A DNA stretch of 5,963 nt from positions 1 through 5,963 of the forward strand of contig JALNZH010000235.1 in assembly GCA_023229405.1 (NCBI GenBank), given 5' to 3'. A model generated the notes under the pieces. That model had not been told where the DNA came from. It searched no databases and saw nothing but the letters and a program-made list of their open reading frames with translations. Positions 1 through 5,963 of this stretch are shown in pieces. Each line of letters starts with the position of its first letter. The stretch's first letter is position 1. The position numbers and the translations under genes are program-made. Origin of the DNA: Bacteroidota bacterium (GTDB lineage: Bacteria; Bacteroidota; Ignavibacteria; UBA10030; UBA8401).

Positions 1-11
1 TGCAAGGGGTT

Positions 12-95
12 CTTATGCTTCTTTTCTTGTGCCGACCAAATGTTTATACCATGTCGGCATTCCTTCGGTACCCCGTCAAGAAAAGAAGGAATAAG
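12..95. repeat. Long imperfect inverted repeat, possible branched RNA structure
   Basis: The arm at 18-29 (CTTCTTTTCTTG) is the exact reverse complement of 77-88. The pairing continues outward, after a 1-versus-2-base internal bulge, with 12-16 (CTTAT) against 91-95 (ATAAG). Inside, 30-36 (TGCCGAC) pairs exactly with 53-59 (GTCGGCA), stacking directly on the outer stem; 60-76 is left unpaired, so the fold is a long stem with a side hairpin. A T-run (96-100) follows at once, as in an intrinsic terminator read on the + strand, which would end an upstream gene not in this window. It could instead be a leader structure of the protease gene or a small palindromic mobile element. The pairing is directly visible; the role is inference. 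Confidence 0.6.
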
Positions 96-180
96 TTTTT
101 CTCTTGTATGATTTATTTTGGACAAGTATGTATCATAATCACTGTGCAACTTTTCACCATGAAATCGTAAATTCATTCTC

Positions 181-3100
181 ATGCGTGAAAAATCACCTAA
201 TTTTCAACAGATAGTGTATTCTATGCCCTATTATAAATACCTTCTCTCTATAATAATGCTTTCCTATAGTGTTACAGCACAAACAGTATTCACTCCTGCT
301 GTCGATTCCCGTCGCCCGGTACTGCCGCTGCTTAGGAATGAAGTATCAAGCGATTCCATCGTTCACGTTATTGTGGAGTTTAATGAACAACCTCTTTTTT
401 TAGTTGAGCAACATTCGTTTGCGAAAGTTTCTCCATTATCATACGAGCAGCGATTTATTGAGTTCACCAACGATCTACAATCATTTTCGGTAAAATCCAA
501 TAGTCCGGCCGTACGATCGGCCAGCACTGTTCATCGACAGTTCTATCACTCATTTTTTGGTATAAGTATCGATTTGCCGTATGGAATGATAGCGGCGGTT
601 GAACGGTTGCCGTATGTAAAAAAAGTTCACGAAAACAGACCGGTGAGCGCCTCCCTCCATAAGTCCGTTCCCCAGATTCGGGCGAATGAAGTATGGTCGA
701 AGTATAACGTGACCGGTGAAGGGATTGTCGTTGGAATCATCGATACGGGGATTGACTATCTGCATCCGGCACTGGGAGGTGGAATCGGATCGACGTTTAA
801 AGTAATTGGAGGGTACGATTTCGCAAATAACGATACCGATCCGATGGATGACCATGGACATGGCACGCATGTGGCGGGAATTGTGGCCGCAGACGATGCC
901 GAGGTGAAAGGAGTTGCGCCGAAAGCAAAACTGTATGCGTTTAAAGTATTAAACGCAAATGGCGGAGGAAATACGGATGATGTAATTGCCGCAATCGAAC
1001 GAACGGTGGATCCTAATAACGATGGGAATATGGATGATAAGCTCGACGTGGTGAATATGAGTCTCGGTTCTCATTTCGGGAATCCGGATGATGCTGCTTC
1101 CGTAGCGGTCGATAATGCCACCATGTTGGGTATAACGTTTGCAATCGCTGCAGGAAATTCAGGGCTTGCAGAAATTATTGAAGGGAAGGAAAACAATTTT
1201 TTTTATACCGGAATGGAAACCATTGGCAGTCCTGGTACGTCGCGGCTGGCCATCACAGTCGGTGCCATCGACTCCGTAAACAAACTCGCTTATTTTTCAT
1301 CAAAAGGTCCGGCGGGTCCGAAGTTTGAAATTAAGCCGGATGTTTTGGCTCCGGGAGTGTTTATCCGTTCTCTTGCCCCCGGAAACAGTTATCTGATTGA
1401 AAGCGGAACCTCTATGGCGGCGCCGATGATCGCCGGAGTTGCCGCGTTGTTAAAATCCGCCAATCATGCGTTAACACCGGCGCAGATCAAATCGATGATC
1501 GTCAATTCTTCAGTCGATCTGGGTATGAAACCGATGCTGCAAGGGGGAGGGAAAGTGGATGCAATGCGTGCCATGGCGCTCTCGTCCTATGCAGTGCCAA
1601 GCCATCTGAGCTACGGATTGGATGAACCGTCACAAACCACTTGGACAAAAGTAGAAACGGTAAAAGTCGGCAACGGGAAGAATGTATCGCAACAGTACAC
1701 TGTTTCATTTACCGGCGGCGCAACAGGTATTACACTCTCTGCTGCGCCCTCGAATTTTACCGTCGCTGCCGGCGGAGTGCAAACAGTGCTTGTGACTCTC
1801 GCAGTGAATAATGTCGTCATTCCGATTGTGGATGACGATATCGTGTTACACGACGGAGTGATGCACATTCGTAGCGAGACGGATACGCTTCGTTTGCCCT
1901 GGTCGTTTGCGCGTACAACAAGGATGACACTCACCTTCAGTCATCCTGACCCATTTTTCGTCGGTTCCGGTTTCCTCAATTATCTTACGCCGAATTACCA
2001 TAAAATGTATTCGCGAATTCGCTGGATGGACTTGAAGAATGTGGAAATCACCGGCGCAGCGAAGGGATTGTACGATTTCGGTATTTTCTATCACGACGCC
2101 TCGGTGCTGGTGTTAAAAGAGGGATTACAATTTAATGGATCGGATACGTTTGCATTCGATGCTGCCGAAGCTGTTCATGCCATTCATTTTGAGGGAGTGG
2201 ACAATACTGCCGTACCGTTTGGAACATCGGAAAAAATGAAACGAAGCGTTCGGGTGAACCTGCCGATCGGATTTTTATATGCGTCGTTACAGACAGGGTC
2301 GAAAGTGCTGATGGTTTCACCGGCGAGCGCACAATTTGAATTTCAACCGATTGAAGCACTACTGGATATTCAGTCCGGGAAAAGAGTCGTTCTGCCGCAG
2401 TATGCGTCATTCAAAGGACTTTCGTCCGATGTTCATGTGACGAATGCGTCGGCAACCTTTTTTCACCAAACCCTACGGTTTGTTTTGCCGGATGGAGTCA
2501 TAAAAACACGGTTTTTCTCCGATGTCATTTCGTCGGAAAATATTCTCGGTGAATACTATTACAATACGGTGCTGTTCGGAGCCGATACGGTTGATGCGCC
2601 GGAAGGGGAGATTGTGTTTGATCTCTACATGATGAAAACAGTTGATCCAAAATATTCATCTTCGATTGCATTTCACACAAACAGCAGTTATCTGAAGGAT
2701 TATTATTTGGATATGTCCACCCGGTATTTTTCTATCGTTAACGACAGTTTGTTAATGGGATTCCCTTCACAGGAACTTGCGACGTCCTATAAATCCCCCA
2801 ACGGTGCAACGTTGAATTTCGGAGAATCGCCGCTGCATATCTTCAATCAGTCGTACAACAATGCATTCGGACCATCCATTCATTTTAATCCGATGTTTTT
2901 TGGAAGTCTGTTTGAATCGCGGTATTCGGATCTGAATACGGGAATGTATACGATTTATGATGCTTCGGGGTCGAAACTGGTAGAAGAGCCACTGAATAAT
3001 TTCCCCCGGTTTCCGTACTCTGCCGAACTAGGCAAATACAGTGTGGTGATGTCGTCGCGCGGGTATTCGGTAAAGAATGTCAAAGGGACGGTGACGCTCA

Positions 3101-3807
3101 GGAACGATTTTGATTTGTCAAAAACAGTTCCCGATGCACCCGCATTTACGTCGTTTCGGATACTGAATACGGAGGGACGAGTGTTGAACAATATCACTCA
3201 GAATGAAAAGGCAACATTGTTGTTCTCTTCGAAAGTATTTTCATTTCCGTTTCAGGTACCGGTCACCGATTCGACGAAAGCGTTTTATCGGAAGTTTAAG
3301 ACTGCCCAATGGATTCCATTGACTGTAACACCGGCTGGGTCCGATGCGGAAAAGGAAGGGGAGGTGTTCACCGTTTCACTCGCACCGGCAACAGCGGTAG
3401 ATTCTGTCGCCATCGATCTCAAGATCAGGGTGGTGGATAGTTACGGAAATGCAGCGGATCAAATTCTCTCCCCGGCATTTTCTGTCGGCAATTGGATCGA
3501 TGACGGCACGACGGATGCCGGGGAAGATACACGGTCTGTTCCTTCGGTCTTTGCACTGCACCAGAATTTTCCAAATCCGTTCAATCCACTCACAATCATC
3601 CAATACGAAGTGCCGTATTCCGGTCCGGTGCAGTTAAAGGTGTATGATGTTCTTGGTCGGGAAGTATCAACAATCGTGAATGAATATAAGACTGCCGGAA
3701 GGTATTTGGCAGAGTTTAACGCCGGCAATCTCTCCAGCGGATTGTATTTTTGTCGATTGTCGGCGGGCCAACAGCATGCAATTCGGAAAATGATGCTGGT
3801 ACAATAA
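181..3807 (+). CDS. Secreted subtilisin-family (S8) serine protease with T9SS type A sorting domain
   Basis: This is a complete 1208-residue extracellular endopeptidase. The N-terminus is a signal peptide with a hydrophobic core at about residues 21-30 and a likely signal peptidase I site after Val-Thr-Ala33. Residues ~60-152 resemble an inhibitor I9 propeptide, which acts as folding chaperone and is cleaved off. The S8 domain (~175-450) has all active-site residues: Asp188 in GIIDTG, His227 in HGTHVAG, oxyanion Asn326 in AAGNSG and Ser411 in GTSMAAP. An acidic Asp/Asn-rich insert (277-286) before DVVNMSLG resembles the calcium-loop region of Vpr/lactocepin-like subtilases. Residues ~470-580 look like an Fn3-type domain. 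Residues ~600-1000 are beta-rich with no family recognised, and ~1005-1110 look Ig-like. Residues 1124-1208 form the T9SS type A sorting domain, with FPNPFNP at 1130-1136 and ending KMMLVQ, so the protein should cross the outer membrane by T9SS and be released or attached to the surface. No clear ribosome binding site precedes ATG181; Met15 (223) is an equally plausible start and would give a more usual signal-peptide length. It appears monocistronic, with a terminator after it. Confidence 0.96.
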   Translation: MREKSPNFQQIVYSMPYYKYLLSIIMLSYSVTAQTVFTPAVDSRRPVLPLLRNEVSSDSIVHVIVEFNEQPLFLVEQHSFAKVSPLSYEQRFIEFTNDLQSFSVKSNSPAVRSASTVHRQFYHSFFGISIDLPYGMIAAVERLPYVKKVHENRPVSASLHKSVPQIRANEVWSKYNVTGEGIVVGIIDTGIDYLHPALGGGIGSTFKVIGGYDFANNDTDPMDDHGHGTHVAGIVAADDAEVKGVAPKAKLYAFKVLNANGGGNTDDVIAAIERTVDPNNDGNMDDKLDVVNMSLGSHFGNPDDAASVAVDNATMLGITFAIAAGNSGLAEIIEGKENNFFYTGMETIGSPGTSRLAITVGAIDSVNKLAYFSSKGPAGPKFEIKPDVLAPGVFIRSLAPGNSYLIESGTSMAAPMIAGVAALLKSANHALTPAQIKSMIVNSSVDLGMKPMLQGGGKVDAMRAMALSSYAVPSHLSYGLDEPSQTTWTKVETVKVGNGKNVSQQYTVSFTGGATGITLSAAPSNFTVAAGGVQTVLVTLAVNNVVIPIVDDDIVLHDGVMHIRSETDTLRLPWSFARTTRMTLTFSHPDPFFVGSGFLNYLTPNYHKMYSRIRWMDLKNVEITGAAKGLYDFGIFYHDASVLVLKEGLQFNGSDTFAFDAAEAVHAIHFEGVDNTAVPFGTSEKMKRSVRVNLPIGFLYASLQTGSKVLMVSPASAQFEFQPIEALLDIQSGKRVVLPQYASFKGLSSDVHVTNASATFFHQTLRFVLPDGVIKTRFFSDVISSENILGEYYYNTVLFGADTVDAPEGEIVFDLYMMKTVDPKYSSSIAFHTNSSYLKDYYLDMSTRYFSIVNDSLLMGFPSQELATSYKSPNGATLNFGESPLHIFNQSYNNAFGPSIHFNPMFFGSLFESRYSDLNTGMYTIYDASGSKLVEEPLNNFPRFPYSAELGKYSVVMSSRGYSVKNVKGTVTLRNDFDLSKTVPDAPAFTSFRILNTEGRVLNNITQNEKATLLFSSKVFSFPFQVPVTDSTKAFYRKFKTAQWIPLTVTPAGSDAEKEGEVFTVSLAPATAVDSVAIDLKIRVVDSYGNAADQILSPAFSVGNWIDDGTTDAGEDTRSVPSVFALHQNFPNPFNPLTIIQYEVPYSGPVQLKVYDVLGREVSTIVNEYKTAGRYLAEFNAGNLSSGLYFCRLSAGQQHAIRKMMLVQ

Positions 3808-3845
3808 GATCTTCCTTTACATTGTGTTCATTCAAGAACATAAAA

Positions 3846-3864
3846 AGGGCTGACCTTCAGCCCT
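3846..3864 (+). terminator. Probable intrinsic terminator of the protease gene
   Basis: AGGGCTGA (3846-3853) pairs perfectly with TCAGCCCT (3857-3864) around a three-base loop, 38 bases after the protease stop codon. It is preceded by a run of A (3842-3846) and followed by GTAAATTTG, a poor T-tract. The stem is strong, but the weak downstream T-run makes efficient termination on the + strand uncertain. The A-run before the stem would be a T-run on the other strand, so it may work better for transcripts coming from the right. Confidence 0.65.
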
Positions 3865-3898
3865 GTAAATTTGTAGAGACATCTAAAAAATCTCATAG

Positions 3899-3951
3899 CA
3901 ATGTCATTTCGAGGAGCGCCTGCCTGCAGGCGGTCAGGCGGGGAATCTCTT
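3899..3951. repeat. REP-like palindromic element (GTCATTTCGAGGAGCG type)
   Basis: The segment begins with GTCATTTCGAGGAGCG and ends with GGGAATCTC. This beginning and ending resemble, from memory, dispersed palindromic repeats of Bacteroidota and related genomes. Its GC-rich core holds nested palindromes: GCCTGCAGGC at 3922-3931 inside CGCCTG (3917-3922) and CAGGCG (3935-3940). Its composition is sharply unlike the AT-rich sequence around it. That it is a multi-copy family is inferred from resemblance; only one copy is in the window. Confidence 0.5.
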
Positions 3952-3979
3952 TTTTCCACGCAAGTAAAAGAACAATATT

Positions 3980-4023
3980 CTTCGCGAAGTTTATACTGAG
4001 CGAAGCGAATGTGCTCAGAATAA
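3980..4023. repeat. Second palindromic REP-like element (TATACTGAGC type)
   Basis: TTATACTGAGC (3991-4001) pairs with GCTCAGAATAA (4013-4023) over 11 positions with one mismatch, around an 11-base loop GAAGCGAATGT. Immediately upstream is a 10-base perfect palindrome, CTTCGCGAAG (3980-3989). The core GCGAAG appears in both the palindrome and the base of the loop. The TATACTGAGCGAAGCGAA wording resembles short intergenic repeats seen in Bacteroidota-type genomes, so with the element at 3899-3951 it forms a small cluster. A folded RNA or a bidirectional terminator are alternatives. Confidence 0.5.
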
Positions 4024-4111
4024 TAAAGGACTACCTATGTGTCAGATGTTTCTTATAGAGATGTGTGCGAAAAAACCTAGAATTCTTTACTAGGAAAAGG
4101 AGAGTGAAAAT

Positions 4112-4140
4112 TTTTCATTCCGCCGATACTTTCGTATATT
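4112..4140 (+). promoter_or_regulatory. Candidate promoter of the response regulator operon
   Basis: TTTTCA (4112-4117) and TATATT (4135-4140) match four and five of six bases of the sigma-70-type -35 and -10 boxes, with a 17-base spacer. TATATTG is also close to the Bacteroidota -7 consensus TAnnTTTG, as is the overlapping TACTTTCG at 4127-4134. If TATATT is used, transcription would begin at about 4147-4148, on the start codon itself, giving a leaderless or nearly leaderless mRNA. Use of TACTTTCG would give a leader of only a few bases. This is pattern matching only. Confidence 0.4.
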
Positions 4141-4147
4141 GTGCGCA

Positions 4148-4525
4148 ATGGCAAACAAAATTCTGATTGTCGAAGACGACAACAACATAGAACAATTAGT
4201 CACTTTTAAACTGAAAAATTCCGGTTATGATGTTTACACCGCCCATAACGGCCAAGAAGCATTGGATTTTCTGAAGAACAACAACGTTGATCTGATCGTT
4301 ACCGATGTCATGATGCCTATCATGGGAGGGAAAGAACTGGTGATGGAATTGAAGAAGAACCCTAAGACCAAATCAATTCCGACAGTGATGCTGACCTCAC
4401 GCACGCTTGAGAAAGAGATTGTGGAAGGATTCGAGCTTGGTGTAGAGGACTACATTAAAAAGCCCTTTAGTCCGCAGGAATTTATCGTTCGAATTAAAAC
4501 AGTGCTCGCACGCAGCAAGTCTTGA
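4148..4525 (+). CDS. Receiver-only (CheY-like) response regulator
   Basis: This 125-residue protein is a single receiver domain with no output domain. It takes a phosphoryl group from a histidine kinase or phosphotransfer protein and acts by binding a partner. All key residues are present: acidic pocket Glu9-Asp10-Asp11, phospho-acceptor Asp53 in VTDVMMP, Thr83 at the end of beta-4 (VMLTS), the aromatic switch Tyr102 and Lys105 followed by Pro106 and Phe107. The length is normal for a stand-alone receiver, and it ends right after the last helix, so it is not a truncated two-domain regulator. ATG4148 is chosen because MANKILIVEDD is the standard receiver start; an in-frame TTG at 4139 would add three residues but falls inside the putative -10 box. 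It is the first gene of a probable operon with two membrane-anchored proteins; no kinase is visible, so its partner lies elsewhere. No ribosome binding site is evident. Confidence 0.95.
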   Translation: MANKILIVEDDNNIEQLVTFKLKNSGYDVYTAHNGQEALDFLKNNNVDLIVTDVMMPIMGGKELVMELKKNPKTKSIPTVMLTSRTLEKEIVEGFELGVEDYIKKPFSPQEFIVRIKTVLARSKS

Positions 4526-4535
4526 CCCCAGACGC

Positions 4536-5729
4536 ATGCAACGCTCAAAAAAGCGGTTCATTTATACCCACAAGATCATCGTTGCAATTGCATCACTTTT
4601 GATCATTGTGTTTGTTCTTCCGTACGTGTATTGGAATTTCCAACCTACTCACCCGCTCTCACTCTTTGTGATCGACAAAACCACAGCGATGAATTTTCGC
4701 GAACACCGTTCGCTCTTCTGGCTGATGAATCATTGGAAATATGTCAATCCGGTCACAAACACGTACTATGACGCCGAAAAAGAATATTACGGATTTTTCC
4801 CGAAAGACAGTTCTTCCAGTACTGTAGCGAAACTGCAACTGCGTCAGACCGATCTTCTTTATATTGCCGATACGTACGGAGTATATCGGTACCCAATGGA
4901 GTATGACAGTTATGAACGGTTGTTGCCAGATCATTACATTCCTGTCGAAATGGAATACGGCGGATTATCCGACGAAGAAATGGATGTTATCGAACAATTT
5001 GATTCGCTCGGCAGAACGACAATCGCGGAGTTTAATACGCTGCAGGATCCGCAATTGAAGGATCGGACGACGCAACGGCGGCTGGAACGAATGTTCGGAG
5101 TTCATTACACCGGTGCACTCGGTCGGTATTATGATAATCTGAATACTGCGGCGCGGTGGATGAAAGATCTTTATGAGAAAAAATCTCATTCACCGTGGAG
5201 ATATTCAGGACGCGGAATTATTATTGTCGTCAACAGGAGTCTTGGGGACGACCGGCCCGATGTTGTTGTGCTGGAATCCGCGGACCTGGCGCACACGCCA
5301 GTGTTCATTCGGAACTCGGAACATCCGCTGCTGGAGGGTACGGAGGACGAGATACCGTACTATTATTTCTTCGAATATCTCGATGTTGATTCATCTGCTC
5401 AAGTGATTGCTCACTATGAAATTCAATGTTCGTCCAAGGGGGCGGACAAGATGGATGCCGCTGGATTACCGCTGTCATTTCCGGCGGTGGTTGTTTCCGG
5501 ATCGAATGAACGAAAGATGTATTTTGCGGGGGATTTTGCAGACAATAGCGTCGAAACGATGCTGACTGAATACTGGAACGTGGAATTTTTAATGACAAAA
5601 CTGTTTTCGTTCTATTTTGTTTCGGACCAGACCCGGTTCTTCTGGAAATTCTACCTTCCAATGATGAAAAATGTCTTCGAACGGACTTCTGTCCGATCGG
5701 TAGTGTCCTTCACAACGCACGTCAATTAA
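4536..5729 (+). CDS. Membrane-anchored protein of unknown function, large extracytoplasmic domain
   Basis: This is a 397-residue protein whose family I do not recognise. A basic N-terminus (RSKKR) precedes one clear transmembrane helix at about residues 13-33, with no signal peptidase site, so it should be an inner-membrane anchor with the remaining ~360 residues outside the cytoplasm. The visible blocks are an aromatic/basic stretch at 53-70 (FREHRSLFWLMNHWKY); alternating hydrophobic strands and helices at 105-170 (TDLLYIADTYGVY, GGLSDEEMDVIEQF, TTIAEFNTL); GIIIVV and DVVVLE strands at 227-247; and PAVVVSG to YFAGDFAD at 316-336. This order recalls an alpha/beta fold such as the class I glutamine-amidotransferase-like or ThuA-like group, but residue 165, near the expected nucleophile position, is Glu, so amidotransferase chemistry is not supported. 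Aromatic and acidic content fits carbohydrate binding, as a guess. It begins 10 bases after the response regulator stop, with no clear ribosome binding site, so translation may be coupled. Confidence 0.9.
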   Translation: MQRSKKRFIYTHKIIVAIASLLIIVFVLPYVYWNFQPTHPLSLFVIDKTTAMNFREHRSLFWLMNHWKYVNPVTNTYYDAEKEYYGFFPKDSSSSTVAKLQLRQTDLLYIADTYGVYRYPMEYDSYERLLPDHYIPVEMEYGGLSDEEMDVIEQFDSLGRTTIAEFNTLQDPQLKDRTTQRRLERMFGVHYTGALGRYYDNLNTAARWMKDLYEKKSHSPWRYSGRGIIIVVNRSLGDDRPDVVVLESADLAHTPVFIRNSEHPLLEGTEDEIPYYYFFEYLDVDSSAQVIAHYEIQCSSKGADKMDAAGLPLSFPAVVVSGSNERKMYFAGDFADNSVETMLTEYWNVEFLMTKLFSFYFVSDQTRFFWKFYLPMMKNVFERTSVRSVVSFTTHVN

Positions 5730-5735
5730 AACATC

Positions 5736-5740
5736 AGGAG
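5736..5740 (+). promoter_or_regulatory. Ribosome binding site deciding an ATT start
   Basis: AGGAG at 5736-5740 is the clearest Shine-Dalgarno sequence in the window and lies in the 19-base gap after the preceding stop codon. Eight bases separate it from the ATT at 5749, an ideal spacing. No ATG, GTG or TTG lies within range in the frame that encodes the following hydrophobic segment. The other genes here lack clear binding sites, which makes this one notable. Confidence 0.6.
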
Positions 5741-5748
5741 ATACCTCC

Positions 5749-5963
5749 ATTTTTTTTCTCTTTGTACTTGTTACGACATTTTTTGCGCTGTTCCTGATCG
5801 CCGTCGGATCGATCGGTTTAATCGTTGCCAAAGTGCGCGCGTCGACGGTTGAATCGAACCGACACGGACATGATACGCGTACGCGGCAAGCGTTGAATAC
5901 GTACCTTTTTTCCGATATCAACGGCATCGATCGTACAGAACACCGTGGTGAATTCCTGAAACA
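5749..5963 (+). CDS. N-terminus of a membrane-anchored protein, cut by the window edge, probable ATT start
   Basis: The frame starting at 5749 stays open to the window end (71 full codons). It opens with a long hydrophobic segment (residues ~2-27, FFLFVLV to GLIVA), then a basic stretch (KVRAS) and a polar, His/Arg-rich region leading into LNTYLFSDING and EHRGEFLK. This layout suggests an N-terminal anchor with, by the positive-inside rule, the C-terminal part in the cytoplasm. No canonical start codon occurs between the in-frame stop at 5701 and a GTG at 5833 that would delete the membrane helix; ATT5749 has a well-spaced AGGAG. The start is followed by a run of eight T (5750-5757), so a sequencing or assembly indel is an alternative explanation. 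The family cannot be named from this fragment; membrane-anchored HEAT-repeat proteins can look like this, but that is only an impression. It is probably co-transcribed with the two genes before it. Confidence 0.6.
   Translation, partial: MFFLFVLVTTFFALFLIAVGSIGLIVAKVRASTVESNRHGHDTRTRQALNTYLFSDINGIDRTEHRGEFLK

Larger units (their letters stand above)
3808..4147. other. 340-base intergenic region between protease and response regulator
   Basis: No credible gene lies here; the open frame that crosses it on the + strand runs through both palindromic elements and has no protein character. From left to right it holds the terminator hairpin (3846-3864), the two REP-like elements (3899-3951 and 3980-4023), a weak five-base-pair hairpin CCTAG/CTAGG (4076-4080 with 4090-4094), an AT-rich near-palindrome TGAAAATTTTTCA (4105-4117) and the candidate promoter of the response regulator. 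The near-palindrome overlaps the putative -35 box and could be an operator, but nothing else supports that. Confidence 0.7.

Noticed and set aside
2..94. Frame open from the left edge to a TAA at 92-94 that could be the tail of an upstream gene
   Set aside because: Only 30 codons, all inside the palindromic structure, and two other frames are open over the same stretch, so nothing favours coding.
107..139. TATGAT (107-112) and CATAAT (134-139) as -10 boxes for the protease gene
   Set aside because: Neither has a recognisable -35 box at proper spacing or a good Bacteroidota TAnnTTTG element, and AT-rich sequence gives such matches by chance.
15..170. Small + strand open frame (about 51 codons) with a hydrophobic start, ending just before the protease gene
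   Set aside because: It runs through both arms of the inverted repeat, has no ribosome binding site and shows no protein-like composition; it is best explained as chance.
3750..4058. 102-codon + strand open frame overlapping the protease end and the intergenic gap
   Set aside because: It overlaps the sorting domain in another frame, then crosses the terminator and both palindromic elements; no protein family character.
4076..4094. CCTAG/CTAGG hairpin upstream of the response regulator
   Set aside because: Five base pairs with a nine-base loop and no T-run; too weak to call a terminator or regulatory site by itself.
5305..5661. 118-codon minus strand open frame inside the anchored protein gene
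   Set aside because: Low-complexity Pro/Arg/Ser-rich translation typical of an antisense shadow, and the sense frame is clearly coding.
5589..5927. 112-codon minus strand open frame across the third gene
   Set aside because: It is antisense to two + strand frames in operon order, one of which encodes a clear transmembrane segment; its own product shows no recognisable feature.

Overview
The window looks like a chromosomal piece of a Bacteroidota/Chlorobi-group bacterium, most likely from the Ignavibacteria side of that group. The strongest evidence is the C-terminus of the first gene. It carries a type IX secretion (T9SS) type A sorting domain with the FPNPFNP motif typical of Ignavibacteria and related lineages. 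Moderate GC, weak Shine-Dalgarno use and short REP-like palindromes of the sort common in these genomes fit this. The taxonomic call is inference; no rRNA or other marker gene is present.

Layout, left to right, with every convincing gene on the + strand. Positions 1-180 are non-coding and hold a long imperfect inverted repeat (12-95) that could fold into a branched structure. Positions 181-3807 encode a 1208-residue secreted subtilisin-family (S8) protease: signal peptide, I9-type propeptide, complete catalytic domain with Asp188/His227/Asn326/Ser411, a long beta-rich region without a recognised family, and the T9SS sorting domain. A terminator-like hairpin follows at 3846-3864. The 340-base gap up to 4147 also holds two palindromic REP-like elements and, at its end, a possible promoter lying unusually close to the next start codon.

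The second transcription unit is probably an operon. A receiver-only response regulator (4148-4525) is followed 10 bases later by a membrane-anchored protein of unrecognised family whose bulk should lie outside the cytoplasm (4536-5729). Nineteen bases on comes the beginning of another membrane-anchored protein that runs off the right edge (5749 onward). That last gene has no ATG, GTG or TTG able to start its transmembrane segment; the only well-placed candidate is an ATT codon 8 bases after AGGAG.

The protease is self-contained and its function is clear in outline. The three-gene unit looks like a phospho-signalling receiver coupled to envelope proteins. Its output is not visible because the operon continues beyond the window, and it is the part most likely to hold undescribed biology.
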